Notes: generated by a model from the sequence alone, not told the origin. A stretch of 64,000 nucleotides of DNA from Aliidongia dinghuensis (GCF_014643535.1 NZ_BMJQ01000001.1:620001-684000), one strand, 5' to 3'. Positions 53,175 through 63,260 are shown, numbered from the stretch's first letter. Made by a program: numbers and translations.

Positions 53175-54650
53175 ATGGCACGAAGATCGCGCGGCTTGCC
53201 GGTTCCATTGCTGGAGGGGCTCGATGAGCTCGCCAGCGGCGGCGGCTCCTTGCTCGCCCGGCTTCATGGCCGGCTGCGCAAGGCGATCCTCGACGGCGCG
53301 CTGGCGCCGGGCGGCGCTTTGCCGGCGAGCCGCCGGCTCGCCGAGGACATCGGCCTGTCGCGCAACACGGTTGAGGCAGTCTACGACCAGCTCGAGGCCG
53401 AAGGCTTCATCGAGCGGCGGCACGGCAGCGGCAGCTTCGTCAGCGCCAATCTGCCCGAACGCGAGCTGGCACCGGCCGGCGCGCTCGGCCACGGGCGGGC
53501 CGCGGTGCCGGCCGCGGCCCTGTCGCGGCGCGGCGAGCTGATGGCACGCCCCTATGGCCGGGAGGAGGCGCCGGCCGGCCGCGCGTTCGTGCCGTCGGTG
53601 CCGGCGCTCGACCTGTTCCCGCGGCAGCTCTGGGCGCGGCTGCTTGCGCGGGCGGCCCGGGCGCCGGGGCCGGATCACCTGATCGCCGGCGACCGCGCCG
53701 GCTTCCGCCCGCTACGCGAGGCGATCGCTGCCTATGTCGGCTCGACCCGCGCGGTCGCCTGCGCGCCGGAGCAGGTCGTCGTCCTGACCTCGAGCCAGCA
53801 GGCGATCGAGCTCACCTGCCGCATCCTGACCGATCCGGGCGATCGGGTCTGGCACGAGGACCCGGGCTATCGGGCCTCCGCCGCGACCTTCCCCGCGGCC
53901 GGGGCGGAGGTCGTGCCAGTGCCGGTCGACGGCGAGGGCATCGACGTCGCCGAGGGCATCCGGCGGGCGCCCGACGCCCGGCTCGTCTATGTGACGCCGT
54001 CGCATCAATATCCGACCGGCGTGGTCATGAGCCTGCCGCGCCGGCTGCAGCTCCTGGCCTGGGCCGCGCGCAGCGGTGCCTTCATCATCGAGGACGATTA
54101 CGACAGCGAGTTCCGCTTCGAGGGCCGGCCGCTCGCCGCCCTCCAGGGCTTGGACGAGGCGGGGCGCGTCGTCTATGTCGGCACGTTCAACAAGCTGCTG
54201 TTCCCGGCCCTGCGCCTCGCCTATCTGATCGCGCCGCCCGATCTTGTCGAGCATTTCGTGGCGGCGCGCGCGCTTGTCGACGGCCATACCTCGACCCTGC
54301 CGCAGGCGGCGCTGGCGGACTTCATCCGCGAGGGCCATCTCGGCACGCACCTCCGGCACATGCGCACCGTCTACGAGGAGCGGCGCCAGGCGCTGGTCGA
54401 AGCGGTTGCGCGCCTGGACGGCCGGCTGACGCTGGGGCCGATCGACGGCGGCATGCATGCCTGCGCCTATCTGCCGGAGGGGCGCGACGACGTGGCCATC
54501 GCCGAGGCGGCGCGGCGTCTTGGCGTCGAACTCCGGCCGCTATCGCGGCTCTATTTCGGGCCGGGGCGGCCTGGCTTCATCCTGGGCTTTGCCGCACCCC
54601 GGCCGGCCGAGATCCGCAGCGCCGTGGAACGGATCGCGAAGCTGCTCTGA
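53175..54650 (+). CDS. MocR/PdxR-type transcriptional regulator
   Basis: This encodes 491 residues from ATG at 53175. The N-terminal GntR winged helix (about 25-95: LPASRRLAEDIGLSRNTVEA, VYDQLEAEGFIERRHGSGSF) is joined to a fold-type I aminotransferase domain (about 130-490) with the PLP Lys in YVGTFNKLLFPALRLAYL and the Asp/Tyr pair in VTPSHQYPTG. MocR proteins use PLP as cofactor or effector. PdxR controls pdxST, others control taurine, ectoine or GABA genes; none lies next door. It converges on the amino-acid ABC genes. Target unknown. Confidence 0.93.
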   Translation: MARRSRGLPVPLLEGLDELASGGGSLLARLHGRLRKAILDGALAPGGALPASRRLAEDIGLSRNTVEAVYDQLEAEGFIERRHGSGSFVSANLPERELAPAGALGHGRAAVPAAALSRRGELMARPYGREEAPAGRAFVPSVPALDLFPRQLWARLLARAARAPGPDHLIAGDRAGFRPLREAIAAYVGSTRAVACAPEQVVVLTSSQQAIELTCRILTDPGDRVWHEDPGYRASAATFPAAGAEVVPVPVDGEGIDVAEGIRRAPDARLVYVTPSHQYPTGVVMSLPRRLQLLAWAARSGAFIIEDDYDSEFRFEGRPLAALQGLDEAGRVVYVGTFNKLLFPALRLAYLIAPPDLVEHFVAARALVDGHTSTLPQAALADFIREGHLGTHLRHMRTVYEERRQALVEAVARLDGRLTLGPIDGGMHACAYLPEGRDDVAIAEAARRLGVELRPLSRLYFGPGRPGFILGFAAPRPAEIRSAVERIAKLL

Positions 54651-54665
54651 CCGCCCGCCGACCGC

Positions 54666-55475
54666 CTATCCGTGTGAAGCCGACGGGATGATCGGCTTTT
54701 CCAGTGCCGCCTCGGTCCCGGCCAGCGGTGTCGTGCCGAAGGCGCCGCCGGCTCGGGCGAGCGCCAGGTGCTGCGACATGAAGCGCTCGATCCGGTTCCA
54801 CAGGCGCCGGATGCCCTCGGTCATGGCGAGATAGATGATCGCGCAATAGAGATAGACCGTGAACTCGAACGAATGCGCGAAGATGATCCGCGTGATGCCC
54901 ATGAGGTCGGGCAAGGTCACGATTGCAGTGAGCGCGCTCGCCTTGATCATGCTGATGAGCTCGTTGCCGAGCGGCCGGAGCGCGATCAGCAGCGCCTGCG
55001 GCCAGACGACATGGCGGGCGATGCGGTAGGGCGAGAGGCCCAGCGAGCGCGCCGCCTCGAACTGGCCGCGCGGCACCGACGCGAGTGCGCCGCGCAGGAT
55101 TTCCGACTGATAGGCGGCCGTGTTGAGCGTGAAGGCGAAGATGCTGCAATAGAACGCTTCGCGGAAGAACCACCACAGGCCGAGATCGGTCAGGAACGGG
55201 CGGATCTCGCCCGCGCCGTAATAGACGAGATAGAGCTGGCACAGGAGCGGCGTGCCGCGGAAATAAGTGACGTAGCTAAGCGAGAGTTTGCTCAGCACCG
55301 GGTTGCGGGACTGCCGGGCAAGGCAGATCGGATAGGCCAGCGCGAAGCCGAGCAGGCAAGAGATCAGCACGACCTCGACGGTGATCCTGAGGCCGCCCAG
55401 GATGCGCCAGCCCCAGGTCTCGATGAGGTTGAGGTTGAAGAGGAAATCGAGCCAGTCGTAGAGCGCCGGTCCCAT
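54666..55475 (-). CDS. Polar amino acid ABC permease (HisM-like)
   Basis: This encodes 269 residues from ATG at 55475, overlapping the stop of the paired permease gene by one base. About five membrane helices; the EAA loop is SVPRGQFEAARSLGLSPYRI and the segment GTPLLCQLYLVYYGAGEI is typical of HisM/GlnP permeases. It forms a heterodimer with the 55475-56176 product to carry a polar amino acid inward. The C-terminal 30 residues extend past the usual end. The required ATPase gene is not in the cluster. Confidence 0.93.
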   Translation of the reverse strand: MGPALYDWLDFLFNLNLIETWGWRILGGLRITVEVVLISCLLGFALAYPICLARQSRNPVLSKLSLSYVTYFRGTPLLCQLYLVYYGAGEIRPFLTDLGLWWFFREAFYCSIFAFTLNTAAYQSEILRGALASVPRGQFEAARSLGLSPYRIARHVVWPQALLIALRPLGNELISMIKASALTAIVTLPDLMGITRIIFAHSFEFTVYLYCAIIYLAMTEGIRRLWNRIERFMSQHLALARAGGAFGTTPLAGTEAALEKPIIPSASHG

Positions 55476-56176
55476 CAGGCGAACCCTCGGTTGGCGCGCC
55501 GCTCGAGCCGGTCTTGCACGATGCCGGAGACGATGCTGAGCACGAGATAGAAGCCCGAGGCGGCGGCATAGAATGCGATCGGCCGCGAGGTCGCCTTGGC
55601 TGCCTCGGACGCGGCGCGCATCAGGTCCATGAGTGCCAGCGTCGAGACGAGCGAGGTGTCCTTGAGCAGGATCGTCCAGATGTTGCCGAGGCCGGGTAGC
55701 GCCACGCGGATCAACTGCGGAAAGGTCACCAGCGTGAACGTGTGCCGCCGGTTGAGCCCGAGTGAGCGGGCCGCCTCGATCTGGCCGGGCGGGATGGATT
55801 TCAGCGAGGCGATCCAGACCTCGCTCGAATAGGCCGTTGCCACGACCGACAGCGCGATGACGCCGGCCACGAAAGCGCTGAGCTCGACCCGCTCCTCGGC
55901 CCCCACCAGGTGCCCGATCTTATCGATCAGCGCCTGCAGGCCGAAATAGACGATGAACAGGGCCAAGAGGTCGGGAATGCCGCGGAAGAAGGTTGTGTAG
56001 GCATCGCCCAGCCCGCGCAGCAGGCGGCTGGGTGCGAGCTTGACCAGCGCCAGCAGCAGTCCGCCGCCGAAGCCGAACGGGATGACCGAGACGGCCAGCA
56101 GGACCGTGGTGAGGGCCCCCTGCGCGAGCAGGGGGCCCCAGCCATGGGGACCGAAGAGGAGGCTGAACCAACTCAT
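55475..56176 (-). CDS. Polar amino acid ABC permease (HisQ-like)
   Basis: This encodes 233 residues from ATG at 56176. About five membrane helices, FFRGIPDLLALFIVYFGLQA near residue 65 and the EAA loop SIPPGQIEAARSLGLNRRHT. Layout and length match HisQ/ArtQ-type permeases. It is the partner of the permease downstream and lies 73 bp after the binding-protein gene. Inner membrane. The proximity to hut genes makes histidine a reasonable but unproven substrate. Confidence 0.93.
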   Translation of the reverse strand: MSWFSLLFGPHGWGPLLAQGALTTVLLAVSVIPFGFGGGLLLALVKLAPSRLLRGLGDAYTTFFRGIPDLLALFIVYFGLQALIDKIGHLVGAEERVELSAFVAGVIALSVVATAYSSEVWIASLKSIPPGQIEAARSLGLNRRHTFTLVTFPQLIRVALPGLGNIWTILLKDTSLVSTLALMDLMRAASEAAKATSRPIAFYAAASGFYLVLSIVSGIVQDRLERRANRGFA

Positions 56177-56249
56177 GCGCCACCTCCGTGCCGTCGCGGC
56201 GCGCGCTCAGATGGCCTGCTCTCAGAAGGGCAGCCGCCCGGCATCGCCG

Positions 56250-57044
56250 TCACTTGCCGCGGATGTCGATCTTGAAATAGCTGGCTTCGATTTTCTTGTA
56301 GGTACCGTCGGCATCCAGCGCCGCGATCGCCTTGTTGAACATGTCCCTGAGATCGGTGTCGTCGGGCCGGAACGCGGCCCCCACGCCCGGGCCGAAGATG
56401 TCGGGCTCGCGCTTGATCTCCTTGATGATCCGGCAGCAGCCGTTGCCGCTCTTCTCGATGAAGGATTGGGCAACCAGGATGTCGGTCACGACATAGTCTA
56501 GCCGGCCGTTGGCGAGATCGAGGTTCGGCTCGTCGGCGCCCGGATAGCCCTTGATTTCAGAATCCTTGTAGTACTTCTGCAGGTAGTTGGCGAAGGTGGT
56601 CGAGGATTGCGAGCCGAGCAGCTTGCCCTTGAGTGTCGCCGGGGATACGTCGTCGCTCTTGTTGGCAGCAGGGCCCATCCAGACCGGCGGCGTCGCATAG
56701 TAGACGTCGCTGAAGATGACCTTCTGCATGCGCGCCGGCGTCTCGTTCATGCTCGAGATGACGACGTCGAACTTGCTGGCGAGCAGCGACGGGATGATGC
56801 CGTCCCAGTCCTGGTTCTGGAACGTGCAGGTGATCTTCATATGGGCGCAGAGCGCCTTGGCATAGTCGACCTCGAAGCCGACGATCTCGCCTTTCTCGTT
56901 GACGGATTCGAACGGCGCATAGGTCGCGTCCATGCCGACCCGTACCGTCTTCCATTCCTTCGCCTCGGCGGTGCCGGCGAATGATACCGCGAGACCGGTC
57001 GCCGCAAGCCCGATCGCCGACAAGATGAGCGCGCGCTTTTTCAT
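56250..57044 (-). CDS. Amino acid ABC periplasmic binding protein
   Basis: This encodes 264 residues from ATG at 57044 with GGGGGAG 6 nt upstream. Residues 1-28 are a signal peptide (MKKRALILSAIGLAATGLAV, cleavage after AEA). The mature protein belongs to the HisJ/ArgT family (VRVGMDATYAPFESVNEKGE, IVGFEVDYAKALCAHMKITC, QDWDGIIPSLLASKFDVVIS). These bind histidine, lysine, arginine or ornithine. The Cys pair CAHMKITC is like that forming a disulfide in HisJ. First gene of the importer operon. Confidence 0.95.
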   Translation of the reverse strand: MKKRALILSAIGLAATGLAVSFAGTAEAKEWKTVRVGMDATYAPFESVNEKGEIVGFEVDYAKALCAHMKITCTFQNQDWDGIIPSLLASKFDVVISSMNETPARMQKVIFSDVYYATPPVWMGPAANKSDDVSPATLKGKLLGSQSSTTFANYLQKYYKDSEIKGYPGADEPNLDLANGRLDYVVTDILVAQSFIEKSGNGCCRIIKEIKREPDIFGPGVGAAFRPDDTDLRDMFNKAIAALDADGTYKKIEASYFKIDIRGK

Positions 57045-57339
57045 TGTTACTCCCCCTTCGTTTGCCCCTGTTGATGGATGGCTTTAAAGCAAGCCTTATG
57101 CCATCCGGTGTCTCCCCATCGCGGGCCTGAGGCTCATGCCGATGGGTGCCAATTGATTTTGCACACCGTTCGATCGGGGGAAATCAGGAATCGCATCGAA
57201 AGATGCTTCAGCCCAATTTCGACCCGAGGCGGAGCGGGGTGTGCTTTCACCCGCAAAGCTAACTCCTTCTTAACCGCGTCGTCCTTAAGGTGTGCCCGCC
57301 TTTCGCCGCGTGCGGTTTTTCAGGAAAGAGGATGTTCGG

Positions 57340-57711
57340 ATGGATACGAGTGTGCCGGTGCTGGTTGTCGACGACTACAGCACCATGCGCCGCATCATCA
57401 AAAACCTGCTCAACCAGATCGGGTTTACCAACATCGAAGAGGCCGACAACGGGGCCTCGGCCTATGACAAGATGCGCGGCCACAAGTTCGGCCTCGTGAT
57501 CTCGGACTGGAACATGGAGCCCATGTCGGGGCTCGAGCTCTTGAAGCTCGTGCGCGCCGACAATGCGCTCAAAGGCGTGCCGTTCATCATGGTGACCGCC
57601 GAGTCCAAGACCGAGAACGTCATCGCGGCCAAGGCTGCGGGCGTCAGCAACTATATCGTCAAGCCCTTCAATGCCGAGACGTTGAAGACCAAGATCGCGT
57701 CGGTGCTGTGA
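57340..57711 (+). CDS. cheY: Chemotaxis response regulator CheY
   Basis: This encodes 123 residues from ATG at 57340, with GAGG upstream. It is a single receiver domain: acidic pair Asp11/Asp12 (VVDDYSTMRRIIKNLL), phospho-acceptor Asp56 (GLVISDWNMEPMSGLELL), the switch Thr in FIMVTAESKTENV and Lys in NYIVKPFNAETL. The sequence is close to classical CheY rather than to CpdR-type regulators. Phospho-CheY binds the flagellar motor switch. Followed directly by cheZ, whose product dephosphorylates it. No cheA or cheW in the window. Confidence 0.94.
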   Translation: MDTSVPVLVVDDYSTMRRIIKNLLNQIGFTNIEEADNGASAYDKMRGHKFGLVISDWNMEPMSGLELLKLVRADNALKGVPFIMVTAESKTENVIAAKAAGVSNYIVKPFNAETLKTKIASVL

Positions 57712-57734
57712 TCGCAGTCCCGGGAGTGGGGAAC

Positions 57735-58688
57735 ATGTCAGGTCTCAAGGTCCCCAAGGACCTGGCCGGCGAACAGTACATCGCCATCGAGGACGCGCTC
57801 CTGTCCTCCGAGGCCGGGCGCGCGTTCCTGCGCATGCGGGACAAGCGTGCCGCCGTGCTGGCGATGGACGAGTACCACGCCGGCCTCCGGTCGATCCGGC
57901 AATGGATCGAGCAGTCGCAGGTGCGTTCCGCCGAGGATGTGCATCTCGAGGTGCTGCGGCGCGAGCTGATCGAGATGGCAGCCTCGATCCGCAAGGCCAA
58001 GACCGAGATCTGGGCGATGAAGCCGGCGGACGATGGCGGGCCGGCCAGCGCCCGGCGCATCAATCTTGCGACCGAGGAACTGGACGCGATCGTCCATGCG
58101 ACCGAGCGCGCCACCTCCGACATCCTGAACGGCGCTGAGCGCATCATGGAGGTGGCCCAGCGGGTCAAGAAGTCGGACGAGCTCGCCGCGGAGGCTGAGC
58201 AGCTCGACGTCGAGGCGACGAACATCCTGATGGCCTGCGGCTTCCAGGACATCACCGGCCAGCGCATTTCCAAGGTTGTCTCGACGCTCCGCTACCTCGA
58301 GGAGCGGGTCGACGCGATGATCCGGATCTGGGGCATCGAAGACCTCAAGGGCGGCGAGGTCCAGACCAATGTCCGCGACACGCGCCCGGATGCCCACCTG
58401 ATGCATGGGCCCTCGCTCTCCGGCGGCGTCGACCAGAGCGAGGTCGACAACCTGCTGGCCGGCGGCTTCGATGCGCCGGCGGCGCCGTCCGTCGAGGACG
58501 AGTGGGCGGCCGCCGCAGCCGAGCCGGAGCCTGCACCGGCGGCTTCGGTCGTGCCGCTGAAGCCGGTCGAGAAGCCCGCCGAAAAGGCGGAAAAGAAGGC
58601 GGAGAAGAAGTCCAAGGAACCGGTCGTCGAAGTGGCCGACGCTGGTGCCGCCCTCGATCAATCCTCGATCGACAGCCTGTTCCCATAA
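57735..58688 (+). CDS. cheZ: CheY phosphatase CheZ
   Basis: This encodes 317 residues from ATG at 57735 (GTGGGGAA upstream); an in-frame GTG at 57708 overlaps the cheY stop. The long helical core (about 20-215) ends in the catalytic motif MACGFQDITGQRISKVVSTL, which holds the Asp and Gln needed to position water at phospho-CheY. A charged, Ala/Pro/Lys-rich linker (about 240-300) is followed by LDQSSIDSLFP, the C-terminal peptide that docks on CheY. Length is above that of the enterobacterial protein (about 214 residues) because of this linker. Cytoplasmic. Confidence 0.94.
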   Translation: MSGLKVPKDLAGEQYIAIEDALLSSEAGRAFLRMRDKRAAVLAMDEYHAGLRSIRQWIEQSQVRSAEDVHLEVLRRELIEMAASIRKAKTEIWAMKPADDGGPASARRINLATEELDAIVHATERATSDILNGAERIMEVAQRVKKSDELAAEAEQLDVEATNILMACGFQDITGQRISKVVSTLRYLEERVDAMIRIWGIEDLKGGEVQTNVRDTRPDAHLMHGPSLSGGVDQSEVDNLLAGGFDAPAAPSVEDEWAAAAAEPEPAPAASVVPLKPVEKPAEKAEKKAEKKSKEPVVEVADAGAALDQSSIDSLFP

Positions 58689-58714
58689 CGCAAACCGGTC
58701 GACGCCGCTGCTGC

Positions 58715-59662
58715 TCAGGCAGCGTCGTCGGCCCGGTAATATAGCATCGCCAGGTGCTTCGCCTCGGCGAAGAACAGCCAGCGCTCGACCAGCACGCCGA
58801 CGGTCGCGACCGGCGCGGCCAGCAGGGCTGCGGCCGGCCTCAGCACGGGCAGGATCCAGCCCAGGCCCATCAGCAGCAGCGGTGCCGCCACGGCGAGCCC
58901 GCCAGCAATCCGGCGCAGCTTCGCCGCATGCTTGCGCGCGATGCGGAAGCCCATCTCCTTCATGACGTAATTTTCCGCCGTGTGCGGCGGATCGAGCGGG
59001 CGCACGTGGCCGAACGCACCGAGGCCAGTCGCACTCTCCATGGTCGCGGGCGCCGGCGCGCGGTCGGTATGGTGCCAGTAGAGCGCCTTCACGACGGCTG
59101 CGAGCAGCACCAGGGCCGCCGCGACGCCTGGCGGCAGCAGGCCCGCCCGCCCGGTCGCGGCGCCGGCCGCCTCGAGCCAGAGCGTGCCCGAGGCGATCGC
59201 GATCGCGACATAGCACGGCACGGTCCACCGGTTGTGCCAGCGTGCGACCGGCTTCAGGGACCGGTAGATCATGGCCGTCGCGACCACGGTCATGGCTGAG
59301 AGCAGGCCCGTCAGTGCGCCCGTCGCGGCGATGCAGTCGTCAGGCGCTTGGAGGATCGGCCAGACCAGGATCAGCGCCAGCAGCATCGCAAGGCTCGCGA
59401 CCGCGAGCACGCCCTCACGGCTCAGCCACGAGCTGCGCCATTGCGAGAAGGCGCGCCACGCCCGCTCCGGGCGTCCCAGATGCGCGGTCGAGCTCAGGAG
59501 CCCGCCGCCGATCGCCGCCAATGCCAAGCCGAGTGCCACCGCGCCGAACAGACGATCCGTCGGCATGGCGCCGGCCGGCAGCAGCACGGCCAGCAGCATC
59601 AGCATGCCATAGCCGATGCCCGAGGCGACGGTGAAGACGATGACGGAAAGGGCTGGATGCAT
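58715..59662 (-). CDS. soeC: SoeC-like membrane anchor (DmsC family)
   Basis: This encodes 315 residues from ATG at 59662, overlapping the soeB stop by one base. About eight membrane helices; [20 protein letters not shown] and [20 protein letters not shown], then [13 protein letters not shown], are DmsC/SoeC hallmarks. It anchors the SoeAB catalytic pair to the cytoplasmic face of the membrane and passes electrons to quinone. Last gene of soeABC. Convergent with cheZ. Confidence 0.92.
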   Translation of the reverse strand: MHPALSVIVFTVASGIGYGMLMLLAVLLPAGAMPTDRLFGAVALGLALAAIGGGLLSSTAHLGRPERAWRAFSQWRSSWLSREGVLAVASLAMLLALILVWPILQAPDDCIAATGALTGLLSAMTVVATAMIYRSLKPVARWHNRWTVPCYVAIAIASGTLWLEAAGAATGRAGLLPPGVAAALVLLAAVVKALYWHHTDRAPAPATMESATGLGAFGHVRPLDPPHTAENYVMKEMGFRIARKHAAKLRRIAGGLAVAAPLLLMGLGWILPVLRPAAALLAAPVATVGVLVERWLFFAEAKHLAMLYYRADDAA

Positions 59663-60396
59663 CAGCGCGACAAGAGCCGGTCGAGCCAGCCCAAGAAGCC
59701 GGTGCCCTCCGGCACGGCGGGCTCGAGCGCCGGGGCATGAGAAGCGCAGCCGCCGCGCGGCCGGGGCGGCAGGTAGCGGTTGGTCGGGCGGTAGTCGAGC
59801 TCCGGCATCAGCGTGATACCGTCGCGCGCGGCGACCATCTGCGACACGGCCGAGGTGGGGTCACCCAGGTCGCCGAAATGCCGGGCCGAGGCTGGGCAGG
59901 TCGCAACGCAGGCCGGCACCCGCTCGGCCTCGGGCCGCGTCTCGTCGTAGATCCGGTCGACGCACAGCGTGCATTTGCGCATGACGCCGACCTCGGCATC
60001 GAACTCGCGGGCGCCATAGGGGCAGGCCCAGGAGCAGAGCTTGCAGCCGATGCACTTGTCCTCGTCGACCAGCACGATGCCGTCCTCGGCGCGCTTCAGC
60101 GAGGCGCCGGTCGGGCAGACCGTGACGCAGGCGGCGTTCTCGCAATGCAGGCACGAGCGCGGGAAATGCACGGTCCGGCCGGCGGCGCCTTCGCCCACCT
60201 CGTAGCTGTGCACGCGGTTGAACCAGACGCCGTCGGGGTGCGCGCCATAGGGCTCGAAATCGCTGAGCGGCCCGGCGCTGCCGCCGGTGTTCCATTCCTT
60301 GCAATTGACCGCACAGGCATGGCAGCCGACGCAGATGTCGAGGTCGATGACGAGGCCCAGCTTCTTGGCCGCCGGCGCCTCCGGCAGGCTGGTCAT
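59662..60396 (-). CDS. soeB: SoeB-like four-cluster ferredoxin subunit
   Basis: This encodes 244 residues from ATG at 60396, overlapping the soeA stop by 4 nt (ATGA). Four Cys groups for [4Fe-4S] clusters are visible: [48 protein letters not shown], and CTLCVDRI with [14 protein letters not shown]. It relays electrons from the SoeA molybdenum site to SoeC. No signal peptide, as expected for the cytoplasmic sulfite dehydrogenase complex. Confidence 0.95.
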   Translation of the reverse strand: MTSLPEAPAAKKLGLVIDLDICVGCHACAVNCKEWNTGGSAGPLSDFEPYGAHPDGVWFNRVHSYEVGEGAAGRTVHFPRSCLHCENAACVTVCPTGASLKRAEDGIVLVDEDKCIGCKLCSWACPYGAREFDAEVGVMRKCTLCVDRIYDETRPEAERVPACVATCPASARHFGDLGDPTSAVSQMVAARDGITLMPELDYRPTNRYLPPRPRGGCASHAPALEPAVPEGTGFLGWLDRLLSR

Positions 60397-63260
60397 GCCG
60401 GCTCCTTCTTCCTGTTCTTCCGGAACCAGCTGCCGTAGCCGAGCGTCGTCGGCCGGGCCGGCTGGCCGCGCGGCAGGCCCAGCGCCGGCAAGGGCGCATC
60501 GGGCGCCGCGACCTTCTCCAGCCGGACCTTGAGATCGTACCAGGCGGCCTGGCCCGTCACCGGATCGGCATTGGCATAGCGATAGCCGCCCTCGCGCGCC
60601 GGCAGGAGATCGCTGATCAGATGGTTCATGAGGAAGCCGCGCGTGGCCTCAGGTGCGTCCGGCGCCAGGTTCCAGGCGCCCGCGCGCTTGCCGATCGCGT
60701 TCCAGGTCCAGACCGTGTCCGGGTTGACACCCTCCATCAGCCGCGCCTGGGCGGTGATCGTGCCGTGATGGCTGGTGAGCCGCACCCAGTCGTCGTCGCG
60801 GATGCCGAGTGCTGCAGCGCGCGGGCGCGCAACATAGAGCCGGTTCTCGCCGTGGATCTGGCGCAGCCAGGCGTTCTGCGAGCCCCAGGCGTGGTACATC
60901 GCCATCGGCCGCTGGGTCAGCGCATGGAGCGGATAGGCCGCGGCATCGACTGCGTCGACCTCGAACGGCGGATACCAGAAGGGCAGGGGATCGAAATAGG
61001 TCGCGATCCGCTGCCGATGCTCGTCCGGCGGCTGGATCAGCCCGTGACCGGCAGCCGCCAGGCGAAAGCGCTGCAGGCTCTCGGCATAGAGCTGATGGAT
61101 CACCGGCTCCGGCCGGTCGAGGAAGCCCATGTCGGTTGCCCAGTCGAGATAGGCCTGGTTCACGTGCTTGAAATAGCGCGCGTCCTCCGGGATCTCGCCG
61201 CGCCAGAAGCAGCCGTTCGCCATATAGGCGTCGAGCTGGTACGGGTTGGGCGGGCCCAGCGCCTCGCATTCGGCTTGCGCGCCGCGCCAGCCGGCGAGCA
61301 GGCCCTGGCCCGGCTTGCGCTCGTGATGGACCATGTAGTCCGGGTAGAGCCCGGGATAGCGCGGGCTGCCGTCGTCCGTGACGAGGCCGGGCAACTTGAG
61401 CCGCGCGCCAATCTCGATCAGCACGTCCTGGAACGGGCGCACGTCGCGGTCGGGGGCGACTACCGGGCGGCGGATCGAATCGGCCGCCCCGTCCGCATCC
61501 GAAATCGGCCGGTCGAGCAGCGAGATGCAGTCGTGCCGCTCGAGATAGGTCGTGTCCGGCAGCACGATGTCGGCGTAGGCGACCATCTCCGACGCGTAGG
61601 CATCGCTATAGATGAGGAACGGGATGCGATATTCGCCGGTCGTCGCATCCTTGTCGGTCAGCATGCGCAGGGTCTCGCCCACCGCCATGGACGAGTTCCA
61701 GCTCATGTTGGCCATGAACATGAACAGCGTGTCGATCGGGTAGGGATCGCCGGCCCAGGCGTTGCGGATGACCAGATGCATGAGCCCGTGGGCGGCGAGC
61801 GGCGCCTCCCAGGAATAGGCCTTGTCGAGCCGGCACGGCCGGCCGTCGCGCTCGACCAGCAGATCCTCCGGGGCCGTCGGGAAGCCCAGCGGCGGGCCGC
61901 TCAGCGGCCAATTGGGCACGACGCCCGCGGGCTTGCCGGCCGGTTTGACTGCCGGCGGTATCGGCTTTGGATAGGGCGGCTTGTAGCGGAAACCGCCGGG
62001 CGCATCGATCGTGCCCAGGAGCATCTGCAGCAGATGGATGAGGCGGCAGGTGTGGAAGCCGTTCGAATGGGCCGAGACGCCGCGCATCGCATGCATCGAG
62101 ACGGGGCGGCCGACCATGGTCTCGTGGTGCGTGCCCTGCCAGTCGGTCCACGGGACGGGCAGCTCGAGCCCGGACGAGAAGGCGGCGTCGGCCAGCTCGG
62201 CTGCGATCCGCCGGATGGTCGCGGCGTCGATGCCCGTCTCTGCCGCGACCGTTTCGGGCGCGTATCGATCGTCGAGGAAGCGCGCCGCCGTCAGCTGGAA
62301 GGCAGGGACGGCCTGCCTGCCGTCGGCTAGCATCGCCGTGCCGCCCAGCACCGGCGTGCGCGCTGGATCGAACGCCGGGCCGACGGTGCCGGCGGCATCG
62401 AGCGTCAGGGGGTGGCCCCTGTCGTCGCGCGCGATGAGCCCGTCGTCGGCAGTGCCGGGCGCATCGATCACCAGCCAGGCGGCGTTCGAGGTCTGCGTGA
62501 GCGTGTCCGTGTCGATCTTCTGGGCGCGCAGCAGCTCGCGGATCAGACTCGCGACCAGGAGCCCGTCGGTGCCGGGGCGGATGCCCAGCCATTCGTCGGC
62601 GATCGCCGAATAGCCGGTGCGGATCGGGTTGATCGACACGATCTTGGCGCCGCGCGCCCTGAGCTTGGCGAGCCCGATCTTGAGCGGGTTGGAGCCGTGA
62701 TCCTCGGCGACGCCGAACAGGAGGAAATAGCGCGTGTGCTCCCAGTCCGGCTCGCCGAATTCCCAGAACGAGCCGCCGAAGGTATAGAGCCCGGCCGCCG
62801 CCATGTTGACCGAGCAGAAGCCGCCGTGCGCCGCATAGTTGGGCGTGCCGAACTGGCTTGCCCACCAGCCGGTCAGCGCCTGGGACTGGTCGCGCCCGGT
62901 ATAGAGCGCCAGGCGCCGCGGGTCCGTGGCGCGAATCCGGCCGAGCCGCTCGGTTACCGTCGCGAGCGCCTCGTCCCACGAGATGGTGACGAACTGGCCG
63001 GTGCCGCGTGGGCCGACGCGCTTCAGGGGGGCCGTGAGCCGCGCCGGCGACAGGTGCTGCATGATGCCGGCCGAGCCCTTGGCGCACAGCACGCCCTTGT
63101 TCACCGGATGGTCGGGATTGCCGTCGATGTAGCGGATCTGGCCGTCCTGCAGGTGCACGCGGATGCCGCAGCGGCAGGCGCACATGTAGCAGGTGGTGGT
63201 GACCGTCTGTGTATTGCGGTGGGGCCGTGTGTCGCTATGGGGCTCGGCTTGGGCTGTCAT
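60393..63260 (-). CDS. soeA: SoeA-like molybdopterin oxidoreductase
   Basis: This encodes 955 residues from ATG at 63260; an in-frame ATG at 63302 is less likely because the added residues are not family-like. The N-terminal [4Fe-4S] motif is CYMCACRCGIRVH with the fourth Cys in GVLCAKGSAG. Molybdopterin-binding regions follow (ALYTGRDQSQALTGWWASQF, LLFGVAEDHGSNPLKIGLAK) and the C-terminal dinucleotide-binding domain (MAMYHAWGSQNAWLRQIHGE). No Tat signal precedes the cluster, so the protein stays in the cytoplasm, as SoeA does. SoeABC oxidises sulfite to sulfate. Polysulfide or thiosulfate reductase catalytic subunits are related, but usually exported. Confidence 0.92.
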   Translation of the reverse strand: MTAQAEPHSDTRPHRNTQTVTTTCYMCACRCGIRVHLQDGQIRYIDGNPDHPVNKGVLCAKGSAGIMQHLSPARLTAPLKRVGPRGTGQFVTISWDEALATVTERLGRIRATDPRRLALYTGRDQSQALTGWWASQFGTPNYAAHGGFCSVNMAAAGLYTFGGSFWEFGEPDWEHTRYFLLFGVAEDHGSNPLKIGLAKLRARGAKIVSINPIRTGYSAIADEWLGIRPGTDGLLVASLIRELLRAQKIDTDTLTQTSNAAWLVIDAPGTADDGLIARDDRGHPLTLDAAGTVGPAFDPARTPVLGGTAMLADGRQAVPAFQLTAARFLDDRYAPETVAAETGIDAATIRRIAAELADAAFSSGLELPVPWTDWQGTHHETMVGRPVSMHAMRGVSAHSNGFHTCRLIHLLQMLLGTIDAPGGFRYKPPYPKPIPPAVKPAGKPAGVVPNWPLSGPPLGFPTAPEDLLVERDGRPCRLDKAYSWEAPLAAHGLMHLVIRNAWAGDPYPIDTLFMFMANMSWNSSMAVGETLRMLTDKDATTGEYRIPFLIYSDAYASEMVAYADIVLPDTTYLERHDCISLLDRPISDADGAADSIRRPVVAPDRDVRPFQDVLIEIGARLKLPGLVTDDGSPRYPGLYPDYMVHHERKPGQGLLAGWRGAQAECEALGPPNPYQLDAYMANGCFWRGEIPEDARYFKHVNQAYLDWATDMGFLDRPEPVIHQLYAESLQRFRLAAAGHGLIQPPDEHRQRIATYFDPLPFWYPPFEVDAVDAAAYPLHALTQRPMAMYHAWGSQNAWLRQIHGENRLYVARPRAAALGIRDDDWVRLTSHHGTITAQARLMEGVNPDTVWTWNAIGKRAGAWNLAPDAPEATRGFLMNHLISDLLPAREGGYRYANADPVTGQAAWYDLKVRLEKVAAPDAPLPALGLPRGQPARPTTLGYGSWFRKNRKKEPA

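Noticed and set aside
57076..57106. Inverted repeat GGATGGC/GCCATCC upstream of the amino-acid binding-protein gene
   Set aside because: Seven-bp arms with a 17-nt centre are not clearly above chance, and nothing else marks it as an operator.
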